This document shows, one piece after another, positions 41,156 to 50,961 of a stretch of 64,000 nt of DNA (positions are counted from its first letter, which is position 1; every line of letters begins with the position of its first letter). The translations under genes were made by a program, and so were the position numbers. Source of the DNA: Eubacterium sp. (GTDB taxonomy: Bacteria; Bacillota; Clostridia; Oscillospirales; Acutalibacteraceae); contig JAFSRN010000022.1 of NCBI GenBank assembly GCA_017446095.1, positions 1 through 64,000 of the forward strand, read 5' to 3'. Below the pieces are notes generated by a model. That model did no database searches, was not told where the DNA came from, and worked only from the letters and a program-made list of their open reading frames with translations.

Positions 41156-42439
41156 TTATGCCTTTTTTGCGCTGTCAACAATAAGGTCAACAGCCTTTCT
41201 TGTTTTAATATCGTTTTCAAGCTGCTTGGTAGGAACTGCTGCTTTAATCTGCTCTGCATCCATACCGTACTGCTCTGCGAGTTTGTCAACCTCTGCAGCA
41301 ACCTCATCTTCGGTTGCTTCAATGCCCTCTGCCTTAACGATTTCTTCAAGAGCAAGAGCAACCTTAACCTGCTGTGCTGCACCCTCTTCAAACTGCTTTT
41401 TGAAGTCGTCCATTGTCTGACCGAGGTACTGCAGGTATGTGTTAACGTCAATACCCTGCATCTGAAGTCTGTAGCCGTAATCCTGAACAAGCTCGTCAAC
41501 CTTCTGGTCGTTCATGCACTGCGGAACTTCTGCTTCCATATTATCGATAACCTGCTCGATAAGAGCGTTTTCAAACTCTCTCTTTGCGTCCTCAGCCTTC
41601 TTTTCGCTGATCTGCTTTGCAAGCTTTTCCTTGAGCTCGTCAAGAGTTTCAACTTCCTCGTCAACGTCCTTTGCAAATTCGTCGTCAAGCTCGGGAAGTT
41701 CCTTCTTCTTGATTTCGTGAATCTTGCACTTGAACACAGCCTCTTTACCTGCAAGGTCAGCCTGATATTCATCCGGGAAGGTAACATTTACGTCAAACTC
41801 ATCGTCAACGCTGTGACCTGCAACCTGCTCTTCAAAACCGGGGATGAATGAACCTGAACCGAGTTCAAGCGGATAATTCTCGCCCTTGCCGCCGTCAAAT
41901 GCTTCGCCGTCAACAAAGCCTTCAAAGTCGATTTCAGCAGTGTCGCCCATCTCTGCAGGTCTGTCCTCAACAGAAACAAGTCTGCTGTTTCTCTCCTGCA
42001 TATTCTTAAGTTCTTCGGCAACGTCATCGTCAGTAGCTTCGGTTTCGCCGTATTCTGCAGTAAGTCCCTTGTACTCGCCGAGCTTAACCTCGGGATATAC
42101 GGTAACCTTCATCTTCATTTCAACGCCCTCTTCCTTGCTCATAACAGGTACGTCAAGGTCGAACGGCTGGTCAACTACGCGAAGTTCAGACTCGTCAATA
42201 GCAGCCTGAACAGCCTCGGGATATACGATTTCAAGCGCGTCCTCAAAGAACACACCTGCGCCGTATGCCTTTTCAATCATACCCATAGGTGCCTTGCCTT
42301 TGCGGAAGCCCGGAAGCTGGATTGACTTTCTCTGGCGCATATAAGCAGACTTACAAGCGTCTGTAAAAGTCTGCGCGTCTACAGTAACTTCAATCTCGTA
42401 AACATTTGTATCAACTTTATTTGATGATTTAAGTGCCAT
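41156..42439 (-). CDS. tig: Trigger factor
   Basis: Ribosome-bound chaperone and peptidyl-prolyl isomerase; 427 residues. The ribosome-docking signature PGFRKGKAP is at about 44-52, the FKBP-like PPIase domain in the middle (DTAEIDFEGFVDGEAFDGG), and the helical C-terminal arms (about 260-425) rich in Glu and Gln. First gene of the tig-clpP-clpX unit, promoter at 42486-42514. Confidence 0.97.
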   Translation of the reverse strand: MALKSSNKVDTNVYEIEVTVDAQTFTDACKSAYMRQRKSIQLPGFRKGKAPMGMIEKAYGAGVFFEDALEIVYPEAVQAAIDESELRVVDQPFDLDVPVMSKEEGVEMKMKVTVYPEVKLGEYKGLTAEYGETEATDDDVAEELKNMQERNSRLVSVEDRPAEMGDTAEIDFEGFVDGEAFDGGKGENYPLELGSGSFIPGFEEQVAGHSVDDEFDVNVTFPDEYQADLAGKEAVFKCKIHEIKKKELPELDDEFAKDVDEEVETLDELKEKLAKQISEKKAEDAKREFENALIEQVIDNMEAEVPQCMNDQKVDELVQDYGYRLQMQGIDVNTYLQYLGQTMDDFKKQFEEGAAQQVKVALALEEIVKAEGIEATEDEVAAEVDKLAEQYGMDAEQIKAAVPTKQLENDIKTRKAVDLIVDSAKKA

Positions 42440-42485
42440 TGGAATGACCCTCCTTAATAATATTATAATTTATATACGGGTTAGC

Positions 42486-42514
42486 ATTATAACATAAGAG
42501 TTGAAAAATTACAA
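42486..42514 (-). promoter_or_regulatory. Promoter of tig-clpP-clpX
   Basis: Minus strand: -35 TTGTAA (42514-42509), 17-base spacer, -10 TATAAT (42491-42486). Confidence 0.7.
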
Positions 42515-42531
42515 CATTTTTTTGGATTTTT

Positions 42532-43215
42532 TCACCGTTTAATAAGTTTTGGCATAAAACCGAGCCTGTCGCACGAGATTAACCCGAAGTCGCAGCCGTC
42601 GATATTGTCGTCAATCGCAAAGCGCGCCGCCGCACCGTGAAGATGACCGTAATAGCATTTTTTGATGCCGTAATCGCTGATAACCTGCATAATTTCGTCG
42701 CACTTGCTGTCCGTTGTAACAGGCGGATAATGCAGGAATAACAACTTTTCATCGCACGTTGCGCTGTCAAGGGACATCTTAATTCTGCCCACTTCCCTGT
42801 TAAGCACCTTTTCATCGTGCTGTTCGGTGCTGTCAAAAAGCCAACCGCGGCTGCCGCAGACCGACACACCGTCCACTTCAAAAGAATTGTTTTGCAGAAT
42901 ACTGATTGAATCAAAGCCGTTATCTGCGATAAACTGATTCATCTTTGTCAGCGTGTTCCACCAGTAGTCGTGGTTACCTTTGATGATAATCTTTTTGCCG
43001 TTAAGGCTGTCTATAAACGCAAAGTCGGCGCGAAGCTCATCAAAATTCATCGCCCAGCTGATATCGCCTGCAATTACAACAGTATCGTCTGCCGTTATTA
43101 ACTTGTTCCAGTTTTTTTCAATCCTGCCGACATAATCCTCCCATCCCGGGAAAGAGTCCATTGGCTTATCAGTGCCAAAGGACAGATGCGTATCGGCAAT
43201 AGCAAATAATGACAT
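42532..43215 (-). CDS. Metallophosphoesterase
   Basis: 227-residue calcineurin-like phosphoesterase. The metal motifs are ADTHLSF (D-x-H, about 6-12), VVIAGDISWAM (GD), IIKGNHDYWW (GNHD, about 78-87), LFLHYPP (H) and YYGHLHG (GHxH). Length and motif order match the YkuE-like single-domain group; no membrane anchor. The substrate is unknown. No good terminator separates it from the tig promoter. Confidence 0.9.
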   Translation of the reverse strand: MSLFAIADTHLSFGTDKPMDSFPGWEDYVGRIEKNWNKLITADDTVVIAGDISWAMNFDELRADFAFIDSLNGKKIIIKGNHDYWWNTLTKMNQFIADNGFDSISILQNNSFEVDGVSVCGSRGWLFDSTEQHDEKVLNREVGRIKMSLDSATCDEKLLFLHYPPVTTDSKCDEIMQVISDYGIKKCYYGHLHGAAARFAIDDNIDGCDFGLISCDRLGFMPKLIKR

Positions 43216-43273
43216 AGAACCACCGTATAATTAAACGTAATCTACAAACACTAAAATCGAAAGGGGTGTTTTT

Positions 43274-43447
43274 ATGGATAAAGAAATCAGAGGAATTTCC
43301 TGCGAGGTTAAGAACTGTGTGTTCCACAACAAAAACAACAACTGCACTGCAAACCGCATAAAAGTCGGCAATCCGCAGGCAACTCATGAAAGTGAAACGA
43401 AGTGCGAAACCTTTGAATGCTGCGAAAATCCAAGTAACTACGAATAA
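43274..43447 (+). CDS. DUF1540 small Cys-rich protein
   Basis: 57-residue protein with six cysteines (C10, C15, C24, C44, C49, C50) in the DUF1540 pattern (SCEVKNCVFHNK...CxAxxIxVG...TKCETFEC). AAGGGG lies 7 bases before the ATG. It stands alone on the plus strand, divergent from the phosphoesterase gene and with its own terminator. Its function is not known; such proteins are widespread in spore-forming Clostridia and probably bind metal. Confidence 0.9.
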   Translation: MDKEIRGISCEVKNCVFHNKNNNCTANRIKVGNPQATHESETKCETFECCENPSNYE

Positions 43448-43454
43448 GAAAACA

Positions 43455-43480
43455 GGAGGGTTTGCGCCCTCCGTTTTTTA
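43455..43480. terminator. Bidirectional terminator between DUF1540 gene and thrC
   Basis: GGAGGG/CCCTCC stem with a short loop; GTTTTTTA on the plus side and TGTTTTCTTA on the minus side. It serves both convergent genes. Confidence 0.88.
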
Positions 43481-44977
43481 TTATAATTCGAGAAGTTTAA
43501 ACACCATTTCGCTCATATTCTCTTTATCGCACACATCGGTAAAGCGAACCTGCTTATCCTTGAGCGCTTTAAGCGGTGCAGGCACTTCCACGCCCGTTAC
43601 CTTATTGAGTTCGTCAACGGTTTCAAACTCGTCAAGCGCGCAGTCGTCAGAGCCGTTAACGGCGCAAAGAACGCTCTTTGAGAACTTGTACGGCGAAGCG
43701 GTTGAGTCAATAACAGTCGGGATGTCGTCGCCCGTTTCGGCAACATAGTTTTCGTAAACCTGAACTGCAACTGCGGTGTGAGTATCGCAGAGATAGTTAA
43801 GCTCTTTTTCGTACTTATGAATGGTGTTGCTTACAGACGCTTCATCACAGAAACCAGCGTCAAAAATCTGCTGAATTGTGAGCATAAGTTCCTCTGTAAT
43901 TACATATCTGCCGCAATCGTTAAGGCTGTTCATAAGGTTAACCACAAGCTTATCGTCCTCACCGCTCATATGGTACAGAAGTCGCTCAAGATTTGAGGAA
44001 ATAAGGATGTCCATCGAAGGCGAAGTTGTGGTATAAAACTGCCGGTTTTTATCGTATTCACCGGACTTTAAGAAGTCTGTAAGAATGTTGTTTGAGTTAG
44101 ACGCGCAAACAAGCTTTTTAATCGGAAGTCCCATCTTTTTAGCATAGTAACCTGCAAGGATATTGCCGAAGTTACCCGTTGGAACAACAGCGTTAATCTC
44201 ATCACCGAGCGCAATTCTGCCCTGCTGAATGAGGTCTGCATACGCAGAAAAATAGTACACAATCTGCGGCACAAGTCTGCCCCAGTTAATGGAGTTTGCA
44301 GATGAGAACATCATATTCTTTTTAGCAAGTTCTGCCTTGATTTCGTCGTTAGTAAATATAGATTTAACCGAGCTCTGTGCGTCGTCAAAATTACCGTTAA
44401 TAGCGCACACAGCAACGTTATTACCTTCCTGCGTAGTCATTTGCAGCTTCTGCATAGGCGACACGCCGTTAACGGGATAGAACACGAGAATTTTAGTGTT
44501 TTCAACATCCTTAAAGCCTTCAAGCGCAGCCTTGCCTGTATCGCCGGAAGTAGCAACAAGAATAACAATCGTCTTGCCGTCAGCAGTCTTTTTGGCGGAA
44601 ACAGTCATAAGATACGGCAGAAGCTGAAGCGCCATATCCTTAAATGCACAGGTGGGTCCGTGCCAGAGTTCAAGGATGTTTTCGTTACCGTTTACGTTTA
44701 CAACGGGTGCAATCTTTGCGCTTGAAAACTTGCTTGCGGCATATGCGCCGTTAACGCAGTAATCAAGTTCATCTTCCGTAAAGTCGGTAAGATATTCCTT
44801 AAGCACGGTTTTTGCCCTTGTGATATAGTCCATTTCGACCATAGAGTTGATTTTATCAAGCGAAAACTGCGGAATCTCGCAAGGTACAAAAAGACCGCCT
44901 TCCTCGCTGATTCCCTGTGCGATTGCCTTTGCGGCAGACACCTTGATATTTTTATTCCTTGTTGAAGTATAAAGCAT
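43481..44977 (-). CDS. thrC: Threonine synthase
   Basis: PLP enzyme, last step of threonine synthesis from O-phosphohomoserine; 498 residues, the long form. The PLP lysine is in TCAFKDMALQLLPY (about 112-125), the substrate loop in VATSGDTGKAALEGF (about 143-157), and VPTGNFGNILAGYYAKKMG (about 263-281) binds the cofactor phosphate. It starts MLYTSTRNKN as is typical. It stands alone, without its usual hom or thrB neighbours. Confidence 0.96.
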   Translation of the reverse strand: MLYTSTRNKNIKVSAAKAIAQGISEEGGLFVPCEIPQFSLDKINSMVEMDYITRAKTVLKEYLTDFTEDELDYCVNGAYAASKFSSAKIAPVVNVNGNENILELWHGPTCAFKDMALQLLPYLMTVSAKKTADGKTIVILVATSGDTGKAALEGFKDVENTKILVFYPVNGVSPMQKLQMTTQEGNNVAVCAINGNFDDAQSSVKSIFTNDEIKAELAKKNMMFSSANSINWGRLVPQIVYYFSAYADLIQQGRIALGDEINAVVPTGNFGNILAGYYAKKMGLPIKKLVCASNSNNILTDFLKSGEYDKNRQFYTTTSPSMDILISSNLERLLYHMSGEDDKLVVNLMNSLNDCGRYVITEELMLTIQQIFDAGFCDEASVSNTIHKYEKELNYLCDTHTAVAVQVYENYVAETGDDIPTVIDSTASPYKFSKSVLCAVNGSDDCALDEFETVDELNKVTGVEVPAPLKALKDKQVRFTDVCDKENMSEMVFKLLEL

Positions 44978-45013
44978 AGTTTTATCTCCTGTAGTGAAGT
45001 TTACCTGTATATT

Positions 45014-45367
45014 TTAATCTAATTGAAAAGCATTTTCAAGATGTTTAACGGATTTTATTTTGCCGTCCTTGCAAATTACCTCTATAACGTCAAATCTCGG
45101 CTGCAAATCGGTAGGGTTGCGCATTAAATACATCTGTGCTGCAGCAATCATTTTTTGCTGTTTTGAGTAAGTTACAAACTCTTTTGGAGAGGCAATTGAG
45201 TTTTCATCGCGCATTTTAACCTCAACAAAAACGATGTATTTTTTATTTTTAACTATTATATCAATTTCGCCGAATTTGCAGGAATAGTTGTAATCAACAA
45301 GCTTATAGTGCTTTTTCTTAAGATATTCTGTTGCTTTTAGTTCTGCGTATTTACCACGGTTGTTCAT
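45014..45367 (-). CDS. UPF0102 / YraN endonuclease-like protein
   Basis: 117-residue protein of the YraN family with a restriction-endonuclease-like fold. Core motifs: [10 protein letters not shown] (about 33-42) and FVEVKMRDE (about 47-55), the D...ExK catalytic pattern. It follows rnhB with a 4-base ATGA overlap, the common rnhB-yraN pairing. Biological substrate is unknown. Confidence 0.92.
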   Translation of the reverse strand: MNNRGKYAELKATEYLKKKHYKLVDYNYSCKFGEIDIIVKNKKYIVFVEVKMRDENSIASPKEFVTYSKQQKMIAAAQMYLMRNPTDLQPRFDVIEVICKDGKIKSVKHLENAFQLD

Positions 45368-45993
45368 TTTTTATTGTACCACGTTTTTAAAAATGACTGG
45401 CGGTGAAGCTCGCACGGACCGTATTCATCAAGCATCTGATAGTGCAGCTTTGTGCCGTAGCCCTTATGCTTTTCAAACTGATACTGCGGATATTTTTCAG
45501 CCATTTCAAGCATATATCTGTCCCTTGTGACCTTTGCGAGAATTGATGCAGCGGCAATGGACATTGACTTGCCATCGCCCTTGACAATGCACTCTGCCGG
45601 AATGTCAAGCGGCGGTATTCTGTTGCCGTCAATCATAGCGTAATCGGCAGGAATATCAAGCCCCTCAACCGCCCTTTTCATAGCAAGATAAGTAGCCTGC
45701 AGGATGTTGAGCTCGTCAATCTCTTTTTCGCTTGCAGTCGCTATAGAATACGACAGCGCTTCCTCTTTAATCACGTCAATAAGTGCTTCGCGCTTCTTTT
45801 CCGTAAGTTTTTTTGAGTCGTTAACCCCGCTGATAATATGACCTTTGGGAAGTATAACAGCAGCAGCGCAAACGGGACCTGCAAGCGGTCCCCTGCCGGC
45901 TTCGTCAACACCGCACACACAGGTGTAGCCTTTGGCAAGAGCGCTATTCTCATATAACAGCCAGTCGATAGTTTCAATTTCTTTATTCATCAC
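45364..45993 (-). CDS. rnhB: Ribonuclease HII
   Basis: Cleaves RNA in RNA-DNA hybrids and single ribonucleotides in DNA; 209 residues. The catalytic DE..D set starts [15 protein letters not shown], with further acids in AMIDGNRIP and ILAKVTRDR. It overlaps rbgA by 4 bases and yraN by 4 bases, one tight unit. Confidence 0.97.
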   Translation of the reverse strand: MMNKEIETIDWLLYENSALAKGYTCVCGVDEAGRGPLAGPVCAAAVILPKGHIISGVNDSKKLTEKKREALIDVIKEEALSYSIATASEKEIDELNILQATYLAMKRAVEGLDIPADYAMIDGNRIPPLDIPAECIVKGDGKSMSIAAASILAKVTRDRYMLEMAEKYPQYQFEKHKGYGTKLHYQMLDEYGPCELHRQSFLKTWYNKK

Positions 45994-46853
45994 GGTAACT
46001 CCAATGTGATTCTTCCGAGTTTTCCGCCGCGGAATTCATCTGCAACGATTACAGCGGCACGCTCATAATCAATTTCGCCGCCCTTGATGAGGAATCCGCG
46101 CTTTTTGCCGATAAGCTCAAGGATTTCCCAGCCCTGTAAACCTTCAACGGAATCAAGCTTATAGCGCTCTTCAATCGCCTGAGGACGCGTTTTTGCAAGA
46201 GTTTCAAGCAGTCTGCAGGCAAGCGTTTCCTGGTCGGTTACTTCGTCCTTAATTGAGCCGATAAACGCAAGCTTGTCGCCGACTTCGGGATCGTCGAACT
46301 TTGGCCAAAGTACGCCGGGCGTGTCAAGCAGCTCAATTCCGTTACCTACAACAAACCATTGGTTCTGGCGCGTGACGCCTGCCTTGTCGGCAACCTTAGC
46401 CTTTGCGTTTTTGCCCATGCGATTAATAAACGAGGATTTGCCCGTGTTCGGGATACCCACAACCATAAGTCGCAGGGGCTTATTCTTCATACCCTTGCTT
46501 TCATTTTTTGCGATTACATCTGCCAGGGCGGACTTAACCGTTTCGTCAAACTTATTAAGTCCTTTACCTGTGCGGCAGTCTACTGCAAGGGCATAAAAGC
46601 CGCGCTCCTTAAAGTGTTTAAGCCAGATTGAAGTGGCGGTCTGGTTTGCCACATCGCATTTATTCAGCAGAATAATACGCGGTTTATTCTTGATTATGTC
46701 GTCAAGTTCGGGGTTGCTCGAGCTTTTTGGCACGCGTGCGTCGACAATCTCTACAACGCCGTCAACAAGGATAAGGCTCTCTTTAATAAGACGCCTTGTT
46801 TTTGCCATATGCCCCGGAAACCACTGAACGTTCTGTTTAATATATTCAGGCAT
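45990..46853 (-). CDS. rbgA: Ribosome biogenesis GTPase YlqF (RbgA)
   Basis: Circularly permuted GTPase for 50S assembly; 287 residues. G4 NKCDV comes first (about 63-67), then G1 [12 protein letters not shown] (about 128-139) and G3 DTPGVLWP. N-terminal [12 protein letters not shown] is diagnostic. It lies between rplS and rnhB as in Bacillus (rplS-ylqF-rnhB). Confidence 0.97.
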   Translation of the reverse strand: MPEYIKQNVQWFPGHMAKTRRLIKESLILVDGVVEIVDARVPKSSSNPELDDIIKNKPRIILLNKCDVANQTATSIWLKHFKERGFYALAVDCRTGKGLNKFDETVKSALADVIAKNESKGMKNKPLRLMVVGIPNTGKSSFINRMGKNAKAKVADKAGVTRQNQWFVVGNGIELLDTPGVLWPKFDDPEVGDKLAFIGSIKDEVTDQETLACRLLETLAKTRPQAIEERYKLDSVEGLQGWEILELIGKKRGFLIKGGEIDYERAAVIVADEFRGGKLGRITLELP

Positions 46854-46871
46854 AATATACCTACCTAAAAA

Positions 46872-46903
46872 CTAATTAAAACGCCCCACACTGTGAGGCG
46901 TTT
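46872..46903 (-). terminator. Terminator after rplS
   Basis: Imperfect stem AAACGCCTC/GGGGCGTTT with tail TTTTAATT on the minus strand, between rplS and rbgA. Read-through would give the rplS-rbgA-rnhB-yraN message. Confidence 0.72.
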
Positions 46904-46913
46904 ATAAGAATTA

Positions 46914-47258
46914 TTATCTGATGTCTTCCTTAACCTTAGCAGCCTTACCAACTCTGTCACGAAGATAGTAGAGCTTAGCGCGGCGAACCTTACCCTTACG
47001 GATAACCTTAACGTCAACAACGTTGGGTGAGTGAAGCGGGAATACACGCTCGATACCTACGCCGTAAGAAATGCGACGAACGGTAAAGGTTTCGGATACG
47101 CCCGAACCCTTTTTAGCGATAACTGTACCCTCGAACATCTGAATTCTTTCTCTTGAACCCTCACGGATATTAACCGAAACACGAACGGTGTCACCGATAT
47201 TGAACTTCGGTGCGTTATCCTTAACGGAGTCCTGTGCAATAATTTTAAGTGCGTCCAT
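46914..47258 (-). CDS. rplS: 50S ribosomal protein L19
   Basis: 114-residue ribosomal protein. [36 protein letters not shown] and the C-terminal [21 protein letters not shown] are standard L19. AGGAGG precedes the ATG, behind a 118-base leader (47259-47376). Confidence 0.98.
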   Translation of the reverse strand: MDALKIIAQDSVKDNAPKFNIGDTVRVSVNIREGSRERIQMFEGTVIAKKGSGVSETFTVRRISYGVGIERVFPLHSPNVVDVKVIRKGKVRRAKLYYLRDRVGKAAKVKEDIR

Positions 47259-47376
47259 TTTATTTCCTCCTTAATTTTTATATGATGTTCTTATCAGGAG
47301 TCTGACATTGGACCATCCTCTAAAATGCGTAACGCTCGCATTTTACGCGCAGACAGAGTAATCTGCGGCTAAATGC
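47259..47376 (-). promoter_or_regulatory. L19 (rplS) 5' leader, probable autoregulatory RNA
   Basis: A 118-base untranslated leader in front of rplS. It contains a perfect hairpin TAAAATGCG/CGCATTTTA around 47321-47345 and a second hairpin GCAGA/TCTGC region at 47346-47369. An L19 leader element is known in Firmicutes. I see the position and hairpins but did not test the consensus. Confidence 0.55.
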
Positions 47377-47382
47377 TGATAT

Positions 47383-47411
47383 ATAATAACACAAAGTTAT
47401 TATAATGTCAA
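47383..47411 (-). promoter_or_regulatory. Promoter of rplS
   Basis: Minus strand: -35 TTGACA (47411-47406), 17-base spacer, -10 TATTAT (47388-47383). Confidence 0.8.
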
Positions 47412-47419
47412 ATGTTTTT

Positions 47420-48085
47420 TTATTTATATTCTTCAAGGTCGCCTGTAAGCAGCCTGATACGCGATATACTTTTCCATTCAAAATCCATATCAATAATGCG
47501 GAGTATTGTGTCAAACAACAGTGACGGATTGAGGTTTTTATCAGGACCTGCAAGCAGACGTGTGTTAAGCACAACCTCGTCACCGCGAACAGAAATATTA
47601 TATGACACGATGAAGTCCTTGATATTGGTTTCCTTAAGTATTCTGCGTTTGCCCTTTTTGCCCTTTTTGAGCGCCATAATCTCATCGCTGTCAAGTACAG
47701 CCTTAATCTTTTCAAGCGCAGTTTCGTTATCTTTAAACTCAAACTTGTACACATAGTCGCTGTACATAATATCATGGCTGTCCATAAAGTCATCGTATAC
47801 ATCGACAATGCGTATACCCTGCGGCAGGGATTCGTTCATCCGCCGCTTGATTTCGTCGTAAGGTATATTCTCAAGTATGCGGATATCAACATTTTCGCAA
47901 AGGCTTTCAACACCGAGGGACAGCGGAAGCGAAAAGCTCATAAACGGGTGCGGATTAAAGCCCTCTGTAAACCAAAGCGGAATTTTAGCACGCGCAAACG
48001 CTCTTGAAAACACACGGTTTGTATCAAGGTGGCTGATATATTTTGCCTGGTCGGTCTTTGAAAAACGAAGTCTAATCTCTTGCAT
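47420..48085 (-). CDS. TIGR03936 family radical SAM-linked protein (DUF2344)
   Basis: 221-residue DUF2344 protein. The family core is LRFSKTDQAKYISHLD and FTEGFNPHPFMSFSLPLSLG (about 5-55). It always accompanies the TIGR03960 radical SAM protein, here overlapping it by 14 bases, and sometimes is fused to it. Joint function is unknown; RNA modification has been suggested. Confidence 0.92.
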   Translation of the reverse strand: MQEIRLRFSKTDQAKYISHLDTNRVFSRAFARAKIPLWFTEGFNPHPFMSFSLPLSLGVESLCENVDIRILENIPYDEIKRRMNESLPQGIRIVDVYDDFMDSHDIMYSDYVYKFEFKDNETALEKIKAVLDSDEIMALKKGKKGKRRILKETNIKDFIVSYNISVRGDEVVLNTRLLAGPDKNLNPSLLFDTILRIIDMDFEWKSISRIRLLTGDLEEYK

Positions 48086-49913
48086 CGCAGTGACCTCCGT
48101 TTAACATATTTGCACCGCAACCTGCGCACTTTATGCGGCAGTGCGGCGTGGTTTTGTTTTCGTGAGCGCGCTTATTTTCCAGTTCAAGGAACTTCCTGCT
48201 GACGCCGTAGTCAAGATGATCCCACGGCAGAACCTCACTGAAATCGCGCGTGCGCTGCGTGTAAAACAGCGGGTCTATGCCGTTTTCCTCAAACGACTGC
48301 ATCCATGCGTCAAAGTTGAACTTATCATCCCAGGAATCAAACTTGCAGCCCTTTTTAAACGCGGAATAAAGCACCTTGCCGAGCCGTCTGTCGCCGCGCG
48401 CGAGCACGCCCTCAAGCAGAGATGTAGGTGTTTCGTGGAAAGAAACTTTTATCTTGCGCGAAGGTATACTTTCAAGCAAATGCTTTTGCTTTGCTTTTAG
48501 CGAATCCATTGTGTCCTCGGGTTCCCACTGGAACGGAGTGAACGGCTTTGGTATAAACGATGCGCAGGATATGGACACCTGCACGCCACTGCCCTTTGTG
48601 TTGGGGTTTTTGCCGAAAGTGTGAACAACCTTCATACCCAGGTCGGCAATACCTTCAATATCCTCCATAGTTTCCGTAGGAAGTCCCATCATAAAATACA
48701 GCTTAACAGAAGTCCAGCCGTTATCAAACGCCTTGTTGCAAGTATTTATAACCTCATCCTCGGTAACATTCTTATTGATAACGTCGCGCAGCCGCTGCGT
48801 ACCAGCCTCGGGCGCAAAGGTAAGTCCGCTTTTGCGCACCTTGTTGAGCTTGTCCACAAGCTCGTCGGAAAAATTATCAACACGCAGACTCGGAAGCGAA
48901 AGATTGATTTTATCCTTAACAGTCCAGTCAATAAGCGAGTTCAGCATATTGTCAACATCGCTGTGGTCGGATGTAGATAGCGAGCACAGCGACAGCTCAT
49001 CGTAACCTGTTGAATCAATAAGCGCCTTGCTCTGCCTGTTGATTGTTTCAACACTTTTTTCGCGTATAGGGCGGTAAATGAAGCCTGCCTGGCAGAAGCG
49101 GCACCCGCGTATGCAGCCCCTGAAAATCTCTGTGGTTGCTCTGTCAAACACAATATTTACAAACGGCACAACGAACTTATCGGGATAATAAACCGTGTTC
49201 ATATCCGCGATAACAGTCTTTTTTACCTTTGCAGGCGCGCCGTGCGTGGGCGTAATCGACTGCAGCGTGCCGTCGTCGTTGTACTTATCCTCGTAGAAAG
49301 ACGGAACATAAATACCGTCAATATCCTTTGCTTTGAGCAAAAACTCCTGCTTGGTTGCGCCGTTTTGCTTGCACTCTTTTAGTAGGTCAAGCACCTCGTT
49401 TGTGCTCTCTTCCCCTTCGCCAAGGAAGATAATGTCTACAAAATCGCACATCGGTTCCGGATTGCAGGTGCAGGGACCGCCGACAGCGATAATCGGCGTA
49501 AGCGCTTCCCTTTCCTTTGCAAGCACGGGAAGTCCTGCAAGGTCGAGCATATTAAGCACGTTAGTGTAGCAAAGCTCGTACTGCAGCGTGAAGCCGACCA
49601 TATCAAAATTCTTGATGTAGTCGCCCGATTCAAGTGCAAAAAGCGGCACGCCGTTTTTACGCATAAGTTCTTCCATATCGGTATCAGGCGCGAATACTCG
49701 CTCGCACCAAGCGTCGTCACGCTCGTTAACAACGCCGTAAAGTATCTTCATACCGAGGTGGCTCATACCTATTTCATATGTATCGGGAAAACAAAAGGCA
49801 TAGCGCAAATCGACCTTGTCTGCGTCTTTAACCACGCTGTTAAGCTCGCCGCCCGTATAGCGAGCAGGCTTTTGCACATATTGCAGCAGTTTTTCAACTT
49901 CTTTTTTTATCAT
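48072..49913 (-). CDS. TIGR03960 family B12-binding-type radical SAM protein
   Basis: 613-residue enzyme. An N-terminal B12-binding-like region (FPDTYEIGMSHLGMKILYG) is followed by the radical SAM core with CxxxCxxC in RGCIRGCRFCQAGF (about 260-275). The C-terminal end is Cys-rich (CRIKCAGCGANM, about 595-607) and may hold another metal site. Partner of the DUF2344 protein downstream; the start overlaps the protease gene by 20 bases. Substrate is unknown. Confidence 0.92.
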   Translation of the reverse strand: MIKKEVEKLLQYVQKPARYTGGELNSVVKDADKVDLRYAFCFPDTYEIGMSHLGMKILYGVVNERDDAWCERVFAPDTDMEELMRKNGVPLFALESGDYIKNFDMVGFTLQYELCYTNVLNMLDLAGLPVLAKEREALTPIIAVGGPCTCNPEPMCDFVDIIFLGEGEESTNEVLDLLKECKQNGATKQEFLLKAKDIDGIYVPSFYEDKYNDDGTLQSITPTHGAPAKVKKTVIADMNTVYYPDKFVVPFVNIVFDRATTEIFRGCIRGCRFCQAGFIYRPIREKSVETINRQSKALIDSTGYDELSLCSLSTSDHSDVDNMLNSLIDWTVKDKINLSLPSLRVDNFSDELVDKLNKVRKSGLTFAPEAGTQRLRDVINKNVTEDEVINTCNKAFDNGWTSVKLYFMMGLPTETMEDIEGIADLGMKVVHTFGKNPNTKGSGVQVSISCASFIPKPFTPFQWEPEDTMDSLKAKQKHLLESIPSRKIKVSFHETPTSLLEGVLARGDRRLGKVLYSAFKKGCKFDSWDDKFNFDAWMQSFEENGIDPLFYTQRTRDFSEVLPWDHLDYGVSRKFLELENKRAHENKTTPHCRIKCAGCGANMLNGGHCDARD

Positions 49914-50454
49914 ACAAACCTCTGAAATTTATAAAATAAAATACAATGTATATAACAATCATTATAAGGGAAATATTGCGCAAAATCAATGCTGCAGCGA
50001 GCAAAACGGCTGTTGTGATTGCAGACACGGCAACCGTGATTTTATAAGCAACGTCGCAGTTAAACACCAAGCAAGCAAGCACGTTGAGCGACCTTCCGCC
50101 GTCGAGCGGATACACAGGTAAGACGTTAACAAGTGCAAGCGCAAAGTTGATTTCGCGCTGAACGTTAAATAGCACAAACAGCAGGTTAACCGCAACGCCG
50201 CAAAGGAGGAATATGAGTTCCTGCAGCGGACAAAGCTGCGCCGACTGCTTCATCCCGATTCCGTAATACGAAACGGTGATTAATTCTATCTTACCGCCAA
50301 ATATCATAATGGCGAGTATATGCCCGATTTCGTGCAGCGAGGAGAACACAACAAGCCATAACAGGCTGTTGTTGCCCACTAATAGCGAAAGAAAAATTAT
50401 GAGAAGAAACGAAAATTCGATTCTGAACCTGATATTAAACAACGTAAACGCCAC
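49894..50454 (-). CDS. Site-2 protease family protein (SpoIVFB-like)
   Basis: 186-residue intramembrane metalloprotease of family M50. Zinc motif HEIGH in SSLHEIGHILAIM (about 39-51) and the second metal motif NVLPVYPLDGGRSL (about 107-120) lie between hydrophobic helices. GTG 50454 has GGTGA upstream. In Clostridia a SpoIVFB-type protease is often next to the TIGR03960 gene, which supports pro-SigK processing, but the paired SpoIVFA or BofA is not seen here, so the substrate is inferred. Confidence 0.8.
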   Translation of the reverse strand: MAFTLFNIRFRIEFSFLLIIFLSLLVGNNSLLWLVVFSSLHEIGHILAIMIFGGKIELITVSYYGIGMKQSAQLCPLQELIFLLCGVAVNLLFVLFNVQREINFALALVNVLPVYPLDGGRSLNVLACLVFNCDVAYKITVAVSAITTAVLLAAALILRNISLIMIVIYIVFYFINFRGLYDKKRS

Positions 50455-50494
50455 AGTATCACCATAAATTGATACGGTGACAAAGCGCGGATAA

Positions 50495-50905
50495 TTACTT
50501 GTTTTTATCCAGATAGCTCTGCAAAATCATAACGGCAGACACGGCGTCCACAGTCTGCTTGCGCTTTTTGCCGCTGACGTTATTCTGACTCAGAACATTG
50601 TGCGCCATAACGGTTGTAAGGCGTTCATCCTGATACTCAATAGGAACGTCACATTCTGCGCATAAAGCGTCGCCGAGGGCTTTACATTCGTCGCAGCGAT
50701 AGCCGTAAGAGCCGTCCATATTACGCGGCAAGCCGATAATAATCTTTGACGGCTGTTCTTTATTAACGATTTCCGCAATTTTTGCAACGAGTTTTGGCAT
50801 ATACGTTTCGGTAATAACGCTGTGAGGCGACGCAAGCATTCCCCTTACGTCTGACATTGCGATGCCCGTGCGCGTATCGCCGTAATCAATTGCCATAAGT
50901 TTCAT
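50495..50905 (-). CDS. ruvX: YqgF / RuvX Holliday-junction resolvase-like
   Basis: 136-residue RNase H-fold protein. MAIDYGDTRTGIAMSD at the start carries the first catalytic Asp; the IIGLPRNMDGS and YQDERLTT motifs follow. In E. coli the family processes pre-16S rRNA. It lies downstream of the PBP gene and of its terminator. Confidence 0.93.
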   Translation of the reverse strand: MKLMAIDYGDTRTGIAMSDVRGMLASPHSVITETYMPKLVAKIAEIVNKEQPSKIIIGLPRNMDGSYGYRCDECKALGDALCAECDVPIEYQDERLTTVMAHNVLSQNNVSGKKRKQTVDAVSAVMILQSYLDKNK

Positions 50906-50912
50906 AATAACC

Positions 50913-50954
50913 CTTTCTAAAAGAACGGAAAACCGAAAACTCGATTTTCCGTTC
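50913..50954 (-). terminator. Terminator of class A PBP gene
   Basis: GAACGGAAAA/TTTTCCGTTC perfect stem with a 12-base loop, tail TTTTAGAAAG on the minus strand, directly upstream of the ruvX ribosome site. Confidence 0.85.
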
Positions 50955-50961
50955 CCAAAAA

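Noticed and set aside
42440-42531. Terminator after the phosphoesterase gene
   Set aside because: T-rich stretch without a stable hairpin.
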